Source: Alphaproteobacteria bacterium
GTDB taxonomy: Bacteria > Pseudomonadota > Alphaproteobacteria > UBA8366
Direction of reading: 5' to 3'
Assembly (NCBI GenBank): GCA_028281325.1
Contig: JANQKC010000032.1
Location: 38,187-102,186, forward strand
DNA: 64,000 nucleotides
A program made the position numbers and the translations under genes. How positions within the stretch are numbered: position 1 is the first letter of the stretch; every line of letters begins with the position of its first letter. Shown in pieces: positions 1 through 8,556 of this stretch. The notes below the pieces were generated by a model, which had not been told where the DNA came from, did not search any database, and saw nothing but the letters and a program-made list of their open reading frames with translations.

Positions 1-889
1 CCGTCCAGGCGCGGCTCTCCTTGGGGCCGGTGGTCAAATAGGTGATCAGGTCCAGCAAGGCGTGGCCGGAACGGATCAGCCGGTCCAAGCCGGCTTCGGC
101 GAGACCAAGGCTTTCCAGGTATTCCTGCCGTTCCTCCGGACTGCCGAGCTGTGATACCTCGGCTTCGATGGCGGCCGACACGATGACGACGCCGGCGCCT
201 TCGGCCGCGGCCTTCTCGGCCACGCGCTGCGAATACTCGTTGCCCTCGGCCGCGCTGTCCTCGTCGACATTGCAGACATAGAGGATCGGTTTGGCGGTGA
301 TCAGTTGCAGATGCCGGAAGATCGGCTGTTCCTCGGCGGCAATCTCGGCGGTGCGGGCGGGTTTGCCGTCCTGCAGCACCGCCAGGACCTTCTCCATCAC
401 CGCCACCTCGGCCTTGGCCTGGCGGTCGCCCGTCGCCTTCTTGCGCAGCGGATCGATGCGCCGTTCGACGCTTTCCAGGTCGGCCAGCATCAACTCGGTC
501 TCGACCGTTTCTGCGTCGCGCAGCGGGTCGATCGATTCGTCCACATGGGTGATGTTCGGATCGTCGAAACAGCGCAGCACCTCGATCACGGCATCGACTT
601 CCCGAATGTGGCCGAGGAACTGGTTGCCGAGGCCTTCGCCCTTCGACGCGCCGCGCACCAGCCCGGCGATATCGACGATCTCCAAGAAGGTCGGAATGAC
701 CTTTTCGGAGTTGCTGAGTTTCCCCAGCATGTCGATGCGCGGATCGGGTACCGCGACCCGGCCCACATTCGGCTCGATCGTGCAGAACGGGTAGTTCGCC
801 GCTTCGGCCTGCGCCGTGCTGGTCAGGGCGTTGAACAGCGTCGATTTGCCCACGTTGGGCAGGCCGACGATACCGCAGTTGAATCCCAT
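1..889 (-). CDS. ychF: Redox-regulated ATPase YchF (partial, C-terminus outside window)
   Basis: OBG-family P-loop NTPase that binds ATP rather than GTP and associates with ribosomes. The reading frame starts at the ATG at 889 with MGFNCGIVGLPNVGKSTLFN, which holds the P-loop GLPNVGKST; the Walker B region (VDIAGLVRGASKGEGLGN) follows at about residues 70-90, as in YchF. About 296 of the usual roughly 365 residues are present; the C-terminal TGS-like part lies beyond position 1. The start is 1 base after the pth stop, so the two are probably co-transcribed in the pth-ychF order common in bacteria. Family assignment is secure; the incomplete end is only a window effect. Confidence 0.96.
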   Translation of the reverse strand, partial: MGFNCGIVGLPNVGKSTLFNALTSTAQAEAANYPFCTIEPNVGRVAVPDPRIDMLGKLSNSEKVIPTFLEIVDIAGLVRGASKGEGLGNQFLGHIREVDAVIEVLRCFDDPNITHVDESIDPLRDAETVETELMLADLESVERRIDPLRKKATGDRQAKAEVAVMEKVLAVLQDGKPARTAEIAAEEQPIFRHLQLITAKPILYVCNVDEDSAAEGNEYSQRVAEKAAAEGAGVVIVSAAIEAEVSQLGSPEERQEYLESLGLAEAGLDRLIRSGHALLDLITYLTTGPKESRAWT

Positions 890-890
890 C

Positions 891-1532
891 CTAGTCCTCT
901 TTGTCCGGTGCCGCGTCTTCCGGGCCGGACGGGCCTTTCTCCTGCGGCGGCTTCTTGGGGCGCGGCGGATTGATCAGCAACGCCACGCGCGACATGAACC
1001 CGTTGAAATCGTCCGCGCCGATCATCGGGGCGGCGTCGGCGACGGCGTCGACGATCCTGTCGACCATCGGCTGGTCGGCCTTCGCGAAGTCGCTGAGGAC
1101 GTGGCCGTGGACGCGGCTCTTGTCGCCGGGATGTCCGATGCCGATGCGGATGCGCCAATAATCCGGCCCGATATGCTGGCTGATGTTGCGGATACCGTTG
1201 TTGCCGGCATGGCCGCCGCCGCATTTCGCGCGAATCTTACCGAAGGCGAGGTCCAACTCGTCGTGGATGACGACGACCTGGTCCAGCGACAGCTTGAAGA
1301 AGCGCACCGCCTCGCCGACCGCCCGGCCGGATTCGTTCATGAAGGTGGTGGGCTTCATGGCCAATACCTTGCGGCCGCCGAGCGTGCCGTCCGACACGAT
1401 CGCCTGGAACCGCGCCCGGCCCGGCTGAAAACCATGGCGGCGGACGATCTCGTCCACCGCCAAGAAACCGACATTGTGTCGGTTGTTTTCGTATTTCGGA
1501 CCGGGATTGCCGAGCCCTACGAGCAAAAGCAT
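891..1532 (-). CDS. pth: Peptidyl-tRNA hydrolase
   Basis: Cytosolic esterase that recycles peptidyl-tRNAs dropped by the ribosome. The 213-residue protein opens with LLLVGLGNPGPKYENNRHNV, containing the conserved Asn9 and the catalytic His19; FMNESG (Asn66) and IHDELDL (Asp91) match the other active-site residues of bacterial Pth. The C-terminal 25 residues are Pro/Lys/Glu-rich and extend beyond the usual roughly 190-residue core. It lies between rplY and ychF on the same strand, with a 30-base gap to rplY and 1 base to ychF, which indicates one translation-related operon. Confidence 0.97.
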   Translation of the reverse strand: MLLLVGLGNPGPKYENNRHNVGFLAVDEIVRRHGFQPGRARFQAIVSDGTLGGRKVLAMKPTTFMNESGRAVGEAVRFFKLSLDQVVVIHDELDLAFGKIRAKCGGGHAGNNGIRNISQHIGPDYWRIRIGIGHPGDKSRVHGHVLSDFAKADQPMVDRIVDAVADAAPMIGADDFNGFMSRVALLINPPRPKKPPQEKGPSGPEDAAPDKED

Positions 1533-1562
1533 GGGCTAGTCGTCCATCCCGGCAGCACGACG

Positions 1563-2264
1563 TTACTCGTCGTCCTTCTTCTCGCCGCTCTCGGCGCCTT
1601 CGTCCTCGGCGCTCTCCGCACCCTCGGCGCCTTCGCCCTCGACCCCTTCTTCGCCTTCTTCGCCTTCGGCCGCTTCCGCCTCTTCTTCGGCGACCACGGT
1701 CGGTGCGGCGACCGTCGCGATGGTGAAGTCACGGTCGGTGATGGTCAGTTCGACGCCGCTCGGCAGGGACAGGGTGCTGGCATGCACCGAATCGCCGATC
1801 TCAAGGCCGGTCAAATCGACGTCGAAGCCTTGCGGAATGTCGTCGACGCCGCAGATGACCTCGATGGCGAACCGCACGACGTTGAGAACGCCGCCGCGCT
1901 TCAGGCCGGGACTTTCCTCTTCGTTGAGGAAGGTGCAGGGCACCTCGACGGTTACGCGGGTCGACGATGTCACCCGCAACAGATCGACATGCTGCGGCAG
2001 TCCCTTGACCGGATGAACCTGGAGGTCGCGGGGGATGACCCGCTCGCTGTCGTCGCCCACCTTCAGCGTGTAAATCGTCGCGAAGAAGGCGCCGCTGTCC
2101 ATTCCCTTCTGAATCTCGCGCGGATCCAGATTGATGATTTTCGGGGCTTCCTTACCGCCATACACGACTCCCGGCACCTTGCCGGCACGACGCGCTGCCC
2201 GGGCGGCCCCCTTACCGGCCCGTTCACGCAAGTCCGCGTGCAATTCTACTGCTTCCTGCATCAT
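1563..2264 (-). CDS. rplY: 50S ribosomal protein L25/general stress protein Ctc
   Basis: 5S rRNA-binding protein of the large subunit, long (CTC) form. The N-terminal L25 domain (residues about 5-95, with GKVPGVVYGGKEAP) is followed by the Ctc beta domain (to about residue 190) and a very acidic, Glu/Ala/Gly-rich tail of about 45 residues. The length, 233 aa, is somewhat above the usual 200. Two ATGs are adjacent at 2264 and 2261; a TAGGAG motif ends 3 or 6 bases upstream, so the second start is possible. It is the second gene of the prs-rplY-pth-ychF order typical of Proteobacteria. Confidence 0.96.
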   Translation of the reverse strand: MMQEAVELHADLRERAGKGAARAARRAGKVPGVVYGGKEAPKIINLDPREIQKGMDSGAFFATIYTLKVGDDSERVIPRDLQVHPVKGLPQHVDLLRVTSSTRVTVEVPCTFLNEEESPGLKRGGVLNVVRFAIEVICGVDDIPQGFDVDLTGLEIGDSVHASTLSLPSGVELTITDRDFTIATVAAPTVVAEEEAEAAEGEEGEEGVEGEGAEGAESAEDEGAESGEKKDDE

Positions 2265-2355
2265 AATCTCCTAACGATGGGCCGCGGATTCAGCCTCCAA
2301 GGGTGTTTGGAACCGCGGTTGCCGCACCATGCGGCACAGGTCCGCCATTTCGGAC

Positions 2356-3291
2356 CTAGTTGAACAAACTCGAAACCGATTTCGATTCGGCGATACGCCG
2401 GATCGCTTCACCGAACAAGGGAGCGATCGACAGCTGCCGGATATTCTGCGCCACCCGCATGGCTTCCGTGGCGAGGATACTGTCCGTGGTGACCAGCATC
2501 TCCATCGGGGAAGCGGTGACCCGGGCCACCGCGCCGCCCGACAATACGCCATGGCTGACATAGGCGCTGACCGAGGTCGCGCCCGCTTCCTTCAACGCGC
2601 TCGCTGCGTTGCACAGCGTGCCGGCGGAGTCGACGATGTCGTCCACCAGGATGCAATTTTGGTCCTTCACGTCGCCGATGATGTTCATGACTTCGGAAAC
2701 GCCGGCCCGTTCGCGCCGTTTGTCGATGATCGCCAGGTCGGCGTCGATCCGGCGCGCGATCGCGCGGGCGCGGACCACGCCGCCGACATCCGGCGATACG
2801 ATGGTGACCGGACCCGAATCTGCCGTGTTGGCCACGATATCCGTCGCGAATTCCGGTTCCGCAAACAGGTTGTCGGTCGGGATGTCGAAGAAGCCCTGGA
2901 TCTGGCCTGCATGCAGGTCGAGCGTCAGCACCCGGTTCGCCCCCGCCGTTGTGATCAGGTTGGCGACCAGCTTCGCGGAAATCGGAGTGCGCGGCGCGGT
3001 TCTCCGGTCCTGCCGGGCATACCCGTAATAAGGCAGAACCGCCGTAATGCGGCGCGCGGAACTGCGGCGCAGCGCATCGATCGTGACCAGCAACTCCATG
3101 AGGTTATCGTTCGCCGGGTAGCTGGTGGATTGGACGACGAAGACGTCCTCGCCGCGGACATTCTCAAGGATCTCGACGAAGACCTCCATGTCGGAGAACC
3201 GGCGGATCGAGGCTTGTGTCAAAGGGATATTGAGATAGGCGGAAATCGCCTCGGAAAGCGGGCGGTTGCTGTTGCAGCTCAGGATTTTCAT
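2356..3291 (-). CDS. prs: Ribose-phosphate pyrophosphokinase
   Basis: Makes PRPP from ribose 5-phosphate and ATP for purine, pyrimidine, His, Trp and NAD synthesis. The 311-residue length is standard. Seen in the sequence: [20 protein letters not shown] at the N-terminus, the flexible-loop region [33 protein letters not shown], and the PRPP-binding loop [12 protein letters not shown] near residue 215. It is first in the prs-rplY-pth-ychF run, with 91 bases to rplY. That gap contains CCGCGG twice in inverted position plus an inner TCCAA/TTGGA pair, a possible leader hairpin for rplY. Confidence 0.98.
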   Translation of the reverse strand: MKILSCNSNRPLSEAISAYLNIPLTQASIRRFSDMEVFVEILENVRGEDVFVVQSTSYPANDNLMELLVTIDALRRSSARRITAVLPYYGYARQDRRTAPRTPISAKLVANLITTAGANRVLTLDLHAGQIQGFFDIPTDNLFAEPEFATDIVANTADSGPVTIVSPDVGGVVRARAIARRIDADLAIIDKRRERAGVSEVMNIIGDVKDQNCILVDDIVDSAGTLCNAASALKEAGATSVSAYVSHGVLSGGAVARVTASPMEMLVTTDSILATEAMRVAQNIRQLSIAPLFGEAIRRIAESKSVSSLFN

Positions 3292-3517
3292 TATGACTTC
3301 TCGGCCCCACCCGTTGCGCCTTTCGCCAGCGCGGGTATGGCGGTGCTGACATGGCCGCAGACGGCACAGACATCAATTTGGGTTGCGACGGCGGCCTCTC
3401 TATATCAGGGCGTCACAGCTCTGTAAACGTCCTTTCCGGGTCGGTTTGGCCCATCCCAAGGGCCTATCGCGGGGGCGCCTGGGATCCGGTTGCGGGGTAT
3501 GCCGATCCGGCCGGGAA

Positions 3518-3586
3518 TTACAATAGGATCAAGCAGATAACCAACCCCACGAAGCCCAGTATCGCCAATTGGATGAGATAGGGCAT
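3518..3586 (-). CDS. Possible 22-residue hydrophobic peptide
   Basis: A small ORF begins 3 bases after the pgeF stop: ATG at 3586, stop TAA at 3520-3518. Apart from the N-terminal Met-Pro-Tyr and one Gln, nearly all residues are Leu, Ile, Val, Phe, Gly, Ala or Cys, giving a single potential membrane helix with almost no tails. I cannot identify a family. Translation could be coupled to pgeF by termination-reinitiation. In DNA this GC-rich such a uniformly apolar frame is unusual, but an ORF this short may still be chance; no strong ribosome binding site is seen. Confidence 0.35.
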   Translation of the reverse strand: MPYLIQLAILGFVGLVICLILL

Positions 3587-3589
3587 GGC

Positions 3590-4375
3590 CTAGCCCGTCA
3601 CCGCGATGGCGGAGAGGCCCCGGCCGTAGTCGGTTTCGCCGCGATGCGTGGCCCGGCGGTAGCTGAAGAACAGGTCTTCCTCGGCGCATGTATCGTGGGC
3701 CAGGCGGTCGATCGCCGATAGCCCGAGGGATTGAAGCTGTGCGTCGACATATCCCGGCAGGTCGAACATATGGTGTCCGTCACGCGCCGACGGGCGGAAA
3801 AACCGGGCGTTCGAGGGGTCCTCCGCCAGGAACGGGGCCGGGAACTCCGGTCCGACTTCGTAGGATGTCTGCGCAATGGTCGGGCCCACCGCCGCGTGAA
3901 TTCGCTTTCGATCGACGCCCATTTCCTCCATCGCTTCGACGGTCGCGGCCAGCACCCCGCCGACCGCGCCGCGCCATCCCGCATGCGCCGCCCCCACCAC
4001 CGAACCGTCGTCGGCCGCGAACAGGACCGGGGTGCAGTCCGCCGACAACACGCCGATGGCGATGCCCGGCGTCGCGGTCACCATGGCGTCCGCCTGCGGC
4101 GAATCCTTCGGTTCCCAGGACCCGGTAACGCGCTCGACGTCCTTGCCATGCACCTGATACACGGTGTTGAGCGCTGTCGCGCCGTCGAGGGCCGTCAACG
4201 CCCGGCGTCGGTTTTCGGCCACGTCCTCCGCCACGTCGTCCGATCCGAACCCGACGTTCAAGGACGCGTAGATCGAGCCGCTGACCCCGCCTTGGCGGGT
4301 GAAGAAGCCGTGCGCGATGCCGTTGATCGACGCCAGCGATTCGGCGGTTATCGGGGTGGGGCGGGTGTCCGTCAT
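3590..4375 (-). CDS. pgeF: Polyphenol oxidase/purine nucleoside phosphorylase family (YfiH/PgeF)
   Basis: Member of the laccase-domain YfiH family: reported activities are Zn-dependent purine nucleoside phosphorylase/adenosine deaminase and, in E. coli, peptidoglycan editing. Seen: AHGFFTRQGGVS with the first conserved His, SADCTPVLF with the conserved Cys, and GAAHAGWRGAVGG with the second His. These three residues bind the metal. Length is 261 aa, normal. It lies downstream of midA and lgt on the same strand (30 bases to midA), the usual alphaproteobacterial arrangement. Confidence 0.93.
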   Translation of the reverse strand: MTDTRPTPITAESLASINGIAHGFFTRQGGVSGSIYASLNVGFGSDDVAEDVAENRRRALTALDGATALNTVYQVHGKDVERVTGSWEPKDSPQADAMVTATPGIAIGVLSADCTPVLFAADDGSVVGAAHAGWRGAVGGVLAATVEAMEEMGVDRKRIHAAVGPTIAQTSYEVGPEFPAPFLAEDPSNARFFRPSARDGHHMFDLPGYVDAQLQSLGLSAIDRLAHDTCAEEDLFFSYRRATHRGETDYGRGLSAIAVTG

Positions 4376-4405
4376 CGTCCAATCCGTTAAGGTCGACCGT
4401 GGTGC

Positions 4406-5491
4406 TTAGTCATTGGCTGCGGTTTCGAAGGCCGGGGGCGCAGGCATATCGCGATGACAGAATGCCAGCGCCTTGAACAAGGTGCCCATTTCCGCCGGAT
4501 CGATCAAGCGTCGACGGGCGCTTTCGATCGCCGGCCGCTGGTCCGCCGTGGCGCGCTGCAACAGTTGGTTCGCGCGCATCTCGATCCCGAGGCTGCGTAG
4601 AAAAGCACCTTGGGTGACCGGGCCGTAGACGGCGGCAAAGGGTCGCGCGGCGTCGCGCAAATCGCGGAAATTGACATGTGCCGTCAGATCGGCGGTTCCC
4701 GGATCGGCCAGGACGTCATGCCGGTGATGTTGCCGGACCGCCTGCAGTGTCGCTGCCCCCGTCGGTTCCGCGTAACCGTAGTCGATGGCGAGGGCCGCGC
4801 CGCCGTGCCGGGCGATGCGCTCCGCCAGGGCCGTCGCAATCGAGATCGCGGCGGGGCAGACCTCCGCGACGTCGCCTACGCCGCCGGGTTCCCGCCCGGC
4901 GAGCAGGGCCGCCGCGGCGCTTGCCGCGGGCGCTGCTGTAAGGACCAGCCGGTCGGCGTCGACGGTCACGAGATTTTCCCGCCAGCCGTCCGCGGCCCGG
5001 ACGAATTGATGCACTGGCAAGGCGTCGAAGAATTCGTTGGCGATCACGATCAAGGGGCCGTCCGGAACGTGGCTCAGGTCGTCATGCCAGGTTGGCTGAT
5101 GATCGGCGAGGGTGAGGGCCTGCATGTCCCGAAGGACAGGGCTGGTTTCGACCAGATGAACCGACGCGGCGTCCCCGAAAGCCGGCAGCATCCGGGCCGC
5201 GCGCAGGGCATCCTGCATCAACGTCCCGCGGCCGGGGCCGAGTTCGACCAAGTTGACCGGCGCCGGATTCCCCATCAGACGCCAGACTTCGGCGCACCAC
5301 AGCCCAACCAGTTCGCCGAACATCTGGCTGATCTCCGGCGCGGTGATGAAATCGCCGGTCCGACCGAAGGGGTCCTTGCCCATGTAATAGCCGTGCTGCG
5401 GATGGCTCAGCGCTTCCGCCATGAAATCGGCGATGCTGATCGGTCCCTGCAGGCTGATTCGCCGCGCGATGCTGCGGGAAAGCGGCGTCAC
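4406..5491 (-). CDS. Class I SAM-dependent methyltransferase, MidA/NDUFAF7 family
   Basis: Homologue of mitochondrial NDUFAF7/MidA, the arginine methyltransferase involved in complex I assembly; in bacteria the substrate is less clear. The frame is open far upstream, but the start chosen is GTG at 5491, whose GTGA overlaps the lgt stop TGA and gives the family N-terminus (TPLSRSIARRISLQGPISI). Seen: FMAEALSHPQHGYYMGKDPF, the SAM-binding motif NLVELGPGRGTLMQDALRA, and VIANEFFDALPVHQF. Length 361 aa. The four-base overlap implies translational coupling with lgt. Confidence 0.92.
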   Translation of the reverse strand: MTPLSRSIARRISLQGPISIADFMAEALSHPQHGYYMGKDPFGRTGDFITAPEISQMFGELVGLWCAEVWRLMGNPAPVNLVELGPGRGTLMQDALRAARMLPAFGDAASVHLVETSPVLRDMQALTLADHQPTWHDDLSHVPDGPLIVIANEFFDALPVHQFVRAADGWRENLVTVDADRLVLTAAPAASAAAALLAGREPGGVGDVAEVCPAAISIATALAERIARHGGAALAIDYGYAEPTGAATLQAVRQHHRHDVLADPGTADLTAHVNFRDLRDAARPFAAVYGPVTQGAFLRSLGIEMRANQLLQRATADQRPAIESARRRLIDPAEMGTLFKALAFCHRDMPAPPAFETAAND

Positions 5492-6303
5492 GTTTGGTTC
5501 TTTACCGTTACGGGCGGCTGGCGTCGGGCGTTCCAGATCAGGTACAGGCCATACAGGACCATCGGCAGCGACAGCCATTGCCCGTAGGTCGTGCCGAAGG
5601 TTAGGAAACCGATATAGGCATCGGGTTCCCGGACCGTTTCGACGAGAATGCGGGAGAGGCCGTATCCGGTCAGGAAGACGCCCGAGATCATCCCGGTGCG
5701 GAGCAGCGCGTCGCGTCGGTAGACGAGAACCGCGATGACGACGAACAGGACGAGTCCTTCGAGTATGGCCTCGTACAACTGGCTTGGATGCCGCGGCAAC
5801 GGACCCGCGTTCGGAAAGATCACGGCCCAGGGCGCGTCGGTGACGCGGCCCCATAACTCGGCATTGATGAAGTTGGCGATCCGGCCGAAGAACAGGCCGA
5901 TCGGGGTGGCCGCGGCGACGATATCGGCCAAGGGCAAGAGGCCGGTGCCGTGCCGTTTGGCGAAGATGGCCATGGCGACGATCACGCCGAGCAGCCCCCC
6001 GTGGAACGACATGCCGCCGCGCCAGACCTGAAGAATGTCGAGCGGATTGGCGAGATAATACCCCGGCTGATAGAAAATCACGAAGCCCAGCCGACCGCCG
6101 AGCACGACGCCGATCGTGGCCCAGACCATGAAGTCGTCGATATGCTTCGGCGTTACCGTGTGGGGTGGGCGCTTCGCCAGCCGCAGGCAGTATTGCCAGC
6201 CGCCGATCAGGCCGGCGATGTAGGCCAGTGCGTACCAGCGGATGGCCAGCGGCCCGATCTGCACGGCGATCGGGTCGATATCGGGAAAGACGTAAGGGCC
6301 CAT
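5488..6303 (-). CDS. lgt: Prolipoprotein diacylglyceryl transferase
   Basis: Inner-membrane enzyme that transfers diacylglycerol from phosphatidylglycerol to the lipobox Cys of prolipoproteins. 271 aa with about seven hydrophobic segments. Seen: the Lgt signature region GGRLGFVIFYQPGYY, FHGGLLGVIVAM, FFGRIANFINAELWGRVTDA with the conserved Arg-Asn-Glu set, and HPSQLYEAILEG. It starts 4 bases after the hldD stop and its stop overlaps the next gene start, so hldD-lgt-midA-pgeF form one run on the minus strand. Confidence 0.98.
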   Translation of the reverse strand: MGPYVFPDIDPIAVQIGPLAIRWYALAYIAGLIGGWQYCLRLAKRPPHTVTPKHIDDFMVWATIGVVLGGRLGFVIFYQPGYYLANPLDILQVWRGGMSFHGGLLGVIVAMAIFAKRHGTGLLPLADIVAAATPIGLFFGRIANFINAELWGRVTDAPWAVIFPNAGPLPRHPSQLYEAILEGLVLFVVIAVLVYRRDALLRTGMISGVFLTGYGLSRILVETVREPDAYIGFLTFGTTYGQWLSLPMVLYGLYLIWNARRQPPVTVKNQT

Positions 6304-6307
6304 CAGG

Positions 6308-7291
6308 TCACCGGTGTGGATCGTTGGTTGCCAGGTAATCCTTGATATAGCGCACGACGCCGTCTTCCAATGCCGTAAAGGGGCGGTCGTAGCCGCTATC
6401 GCGAAGCCGCGTCATGTCGGCCTCTGTGAAATACTGGTAGTTCGCGCGGATGTTTTCCGGCGTATCGACATAGTCGACCGCCGGTTCGCGGCCCATCGCG
6501 TCGAAACAGGCATGGGCGAGATCCAGGAAGCTGCGCGCCGCGCCGGTGCCGCAGTTATAAATGCCGTTCACACCCGGATTGTCGAGCAGCCACAGCATGA
6601 CGTCGACGCAGTCGCCGACCCAGATGAAATCCCGGCATTGGCCGCCATCGGCGTAGTCCGGATGATGCGACCGGAACAGTTTCACCCGTCCATGCGCGGA
6701 TATCTGCTCGAAAAGCTGGATCGCGACGCTGCGTTGCCCGCCCTTATGTTGTTCGTTGGGACCGTAGACGTTGAAAAATTTGAGGCCGGCCCACTGCCGG
6801 GGGCGGTGGCCGGCGGCCGCCAGATAGACGGCGTTGAGGTCGAAGAGCTGTTTGGACAAGCCGTAGGCGTTCAGCGGGTGGAGCCGCCCGAGCGCCGCCG
6901 GGTCGTTGTCGTCGACGAACCCGGCGGCGCCGTCGCCATAGGTCGCCGCCGACGAGGCGTAGATCAGACGCCGGTCGCGGGCGCTGCACCAGCGCCACAG
7001 GTCGAGCGAAACGCCGAAATTGTTGTCGAGCAGAAAGTCCATGTCGGTTTCGGTGGTCGCCGACGACGCTCCCATATGGAAAACAGTCTCCACATCGTCC
7101 CCGTTGGTTTCGAGCCATGGCAGCAGGTCGGTTGGCTCGATGACCTCCGACACGCGGTGTTTGGCGATGTTCTCGGATTTGCCGGGGCTGTCCAGGGTAT
7201 CGCAGACCGCGATCGGGTCGCCGCCGCGCTCCGACAGCGCCGCAACCAGGTTCGAGCCTATGAATCCGGCGCCGCCGGTGACGAGAAACAT
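6308..7291 (-). CDS. hldD: ADP-glyceromanno-heptose 6-epimerase
   Basis: NAD(P)-dependent short-chain epimerase of the LPS inner-core heptose pathway (ADP-D-glycero- to ADP-L-glycero-D-manno-heptose). 327 aa. Seen: Rossmann motif LVTGGAGFIGSNLV at the N-terminus, the catalytic region IYASSAATYGDG and the Tyr-x3-Lys pair in NAYGLSKQLFD, then FNVYGPNEQHKG and the substrate-binding segment DGGQCRDFIWVGDCVDV. It begins the run hldD-lgt-midA-pgeF with a 4-base gap to lgt. GalE-like epimerases are related, but the FFNVYGPNE and QCRDF motifs favour HldD. Confidence 0.93.
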   Translation of the reverse strand: MFLVTGGAGFIGSNLVAALSERGGDPIAVCDTLDSPGKSENIAKHRVSEVIEPTDLLPWLETNGDDVETVFHMGASSATTETDMDFLLDNNFGVSLDLWRWCSARDRRLIYASSAATYGDGAAGFVDDNDPAALGRLHPLNAYGLSKQLFDLNAVYLAAAGHRPRQWAGLKFFNVYGPNEQHKGGQRSVAIQLFEQISAHGRVKLFRSHHPDYADGGQCRDFIWVGDCVDVMLWLLDNPGVNGIYNCGTGAARSFLDLAHACFDAMGREPAVDYVDTPENIRANYQYFTEADMTRLRDSGYDRPFTALEDGVVRYIKDYLATNDPHR

Positions 7292-7451
7292 GCGGGTGCA
7301 GTCCTGGAGCGTTTTAGGTTGCGGAAACGGGTTTCCTTATAGGCAGGCGCCCGGCCGGGGGCAAGGACAAGCCCGATCTTGCCTCGGCGAACCCGGACTT
7401 CTATATCTGATGTTCAAGCGCGGTGCGCCCGCCCCGACAGGAGGAACAGCC

Positions 7452-7778
7452 ATGCAAACCGACAACCGTCTTCTGGACGACTTGGCCCGCGTCGCGGGCG
7501 GTGCGATGGGCGCTCTATCCGGGGTTCGGACCGAAGTCGAGGAGATGGTTCGCCAGCGGTTGGAGCGTTTGCTTTCCGACATGGACCTGGTGCCGCGGGA
7601 GGATTTCGAGGCCGTGCAGGCGATGGCGGAAAAGGCCCGCCTGGAGCAGGAAAAACTCGAAAAGCGCGTGGCGGTGTTGGAGGCCGCGTTGGCCGAAAAG
7701 AAGCCGTCCAAACCCCGTCGCACGAAGACCGCCGCAGCGCCCAAATCAGGCGGCGCGTCGAGCGGTAAGACCGCGTGA
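7452..7778 (+). CDS. Accessory factor UbiK family protein (BMFP domain)
   Basis: Small coiled-coil protein; UbiK in E. coli assists aerobic ubiquinone synthesis within the Ubi metabolon. The chosen ATG at 7452 follows AGGAGG (7440-7445) at good distance; the frame is open upstream. Residues 1-75 carry the BMFP features, MQTDNRLLDDLARVAGGAMG followed by VREDFEAVQAM-type sequence and a heptad-rich helix ending LEKRVAVLEAALA; the last 30 residues are Lys/Ala/Pro-rich. 108 aa. Divergent from hldD. Confidence 0.9.
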   Translation: MQTDNRLLDDLARVAGGAMGALSGVRTEVEEMVRQRLERLLSDMDLVPREDFEAVQAMAEKARLEQEKLEKRVAVLEAALAEKKPSKPRRTKTAAAPKSGGASSGKTA

Positions 7779-8037
7779 AGCCCCGCCTATCGGCGCGCGA
7801 TTTCATCAACTGACTTTTGCTGGATACGGCGGTCGGCACTTTTTTTCCGATTGTCGCGTAATCTTCGCTTGCGCCCGCGGAGTTACTTCTGGCACTCTAG
7901 GTATTGTGGTTGAGGGAGGGGCATAACCACTATATGTTCCATATCACACTGGGTTCGGGGATTATTCGGGGCGTGGGCCCGAGGGAAATAATCACCGGGT
8001 TTTCCGAAAAACGTGAACTTTGGGGGAGGTCGCGCGT
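7779..8037. promoter_or_regulatory. Structured leader upstream of the YbjN-family gene
   Basis: 259 bases without a convincing gene. Two inverted repeats are visible: GTGGTT/AACCAC around an SD-like GAGGGAGGGG loop (about 7907-7930), and GATTATT (7960-7966) with AATAATC (7987-7993). A 35-codon ORF (ATG 7934, TGA 8039-8041) overlaps the downstream ATG by ATGA but lacks a well-spaced ribosome binding site. The structure suggests a long 5' leader; a function is inference only. Confidence 0.35.
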
Positions 8038-8541
8038 ATGACGATTCTTTCGGCTGATCTAGGCGATGAATCCATGAATCCGATCGACCTGCTGGAAGAG
8101 TTGGTCGTTGCCAACGAGTGGGCTTTCGACCGGTCCAGCGACCATGAAATGGTCGTCGAAACCACGGGCCGCTGGTGCGACTACCGAATGTTTTTCATTT
8201 GGCGCGAGGACCTCAGCGCGCTCTATTTTACCTGTGTTTTCGACACGCGGGTTCCCGAGGACAAAAGGCCGGCAATCACCGAGTTGATCTGTCTTGCCAA
8301 CGAAAAACTCTGGCTCGGCCATTTCGATGTCAGTTCCGACGACCGGTTGCCGATGTTCCGCCACACCATATTGACGCGTGGCTGGCAGACGCTGGCCCCC
8401 GAGCTGCTCGAAGATATGGTCGATATCGCCCTGGCCGAATGCGAGCGCTTTTATCCGGCCCTTCAATTCGTCGTGTGGGCGGGTCATTCGCCTGACGACG
8501 CGATCGCATCTGCTATGATGGATACGGTCGGAGAAGCCTGA
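8038..8541 (+). CDS. YbjN domain-containing protein
   Basis: YbjN-family proteins are small alpha/beta proteins similar in fold to type III secretion chaperones; their bacterial role is poorly defined, with links to stress and sensory regulation in E. coli. The start is the ATG at 8038, preceded by GGGGGAGG at 8022-8029. The 167-residue protein shows the typical N-terminal Asp-Leu-Leu-Glu-Glu segment (NPIDLLEELVVANEWAFDR), central Arg-Trp-Cys-Asp-Tyr-Arg strand and LICLANEKLWLGHFDV helix. Located between ubiK and proC, a neighbourhood frequently seen in alphaproteobacteria. Confidence 0.88.
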   Translation: MTILSADLGDESMNPIDLLEELVVANEWAFDRSSDHEMVVETTGRWCDYRMFFIWREDLSALYFTCVFDTRVPEDKRPAITELICLANEKLWLGHFDVSSDDRLPMFRHTILTRGWQTLAPELLEDMVDIALAECERFYPALQFVVWAGHSPDDAIASAMMDTVGEA

Positions 8542-8556
8542 CCGGGAGGCAAATTC

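Noticed and set aside
7890..7907. TGGCAC followed by TTG resembling a sigma-54 promoter
   Set aside because: The spacing between the GG and GC dinucleotides is wrong, so the element does not meet the -24/-12 requirement.
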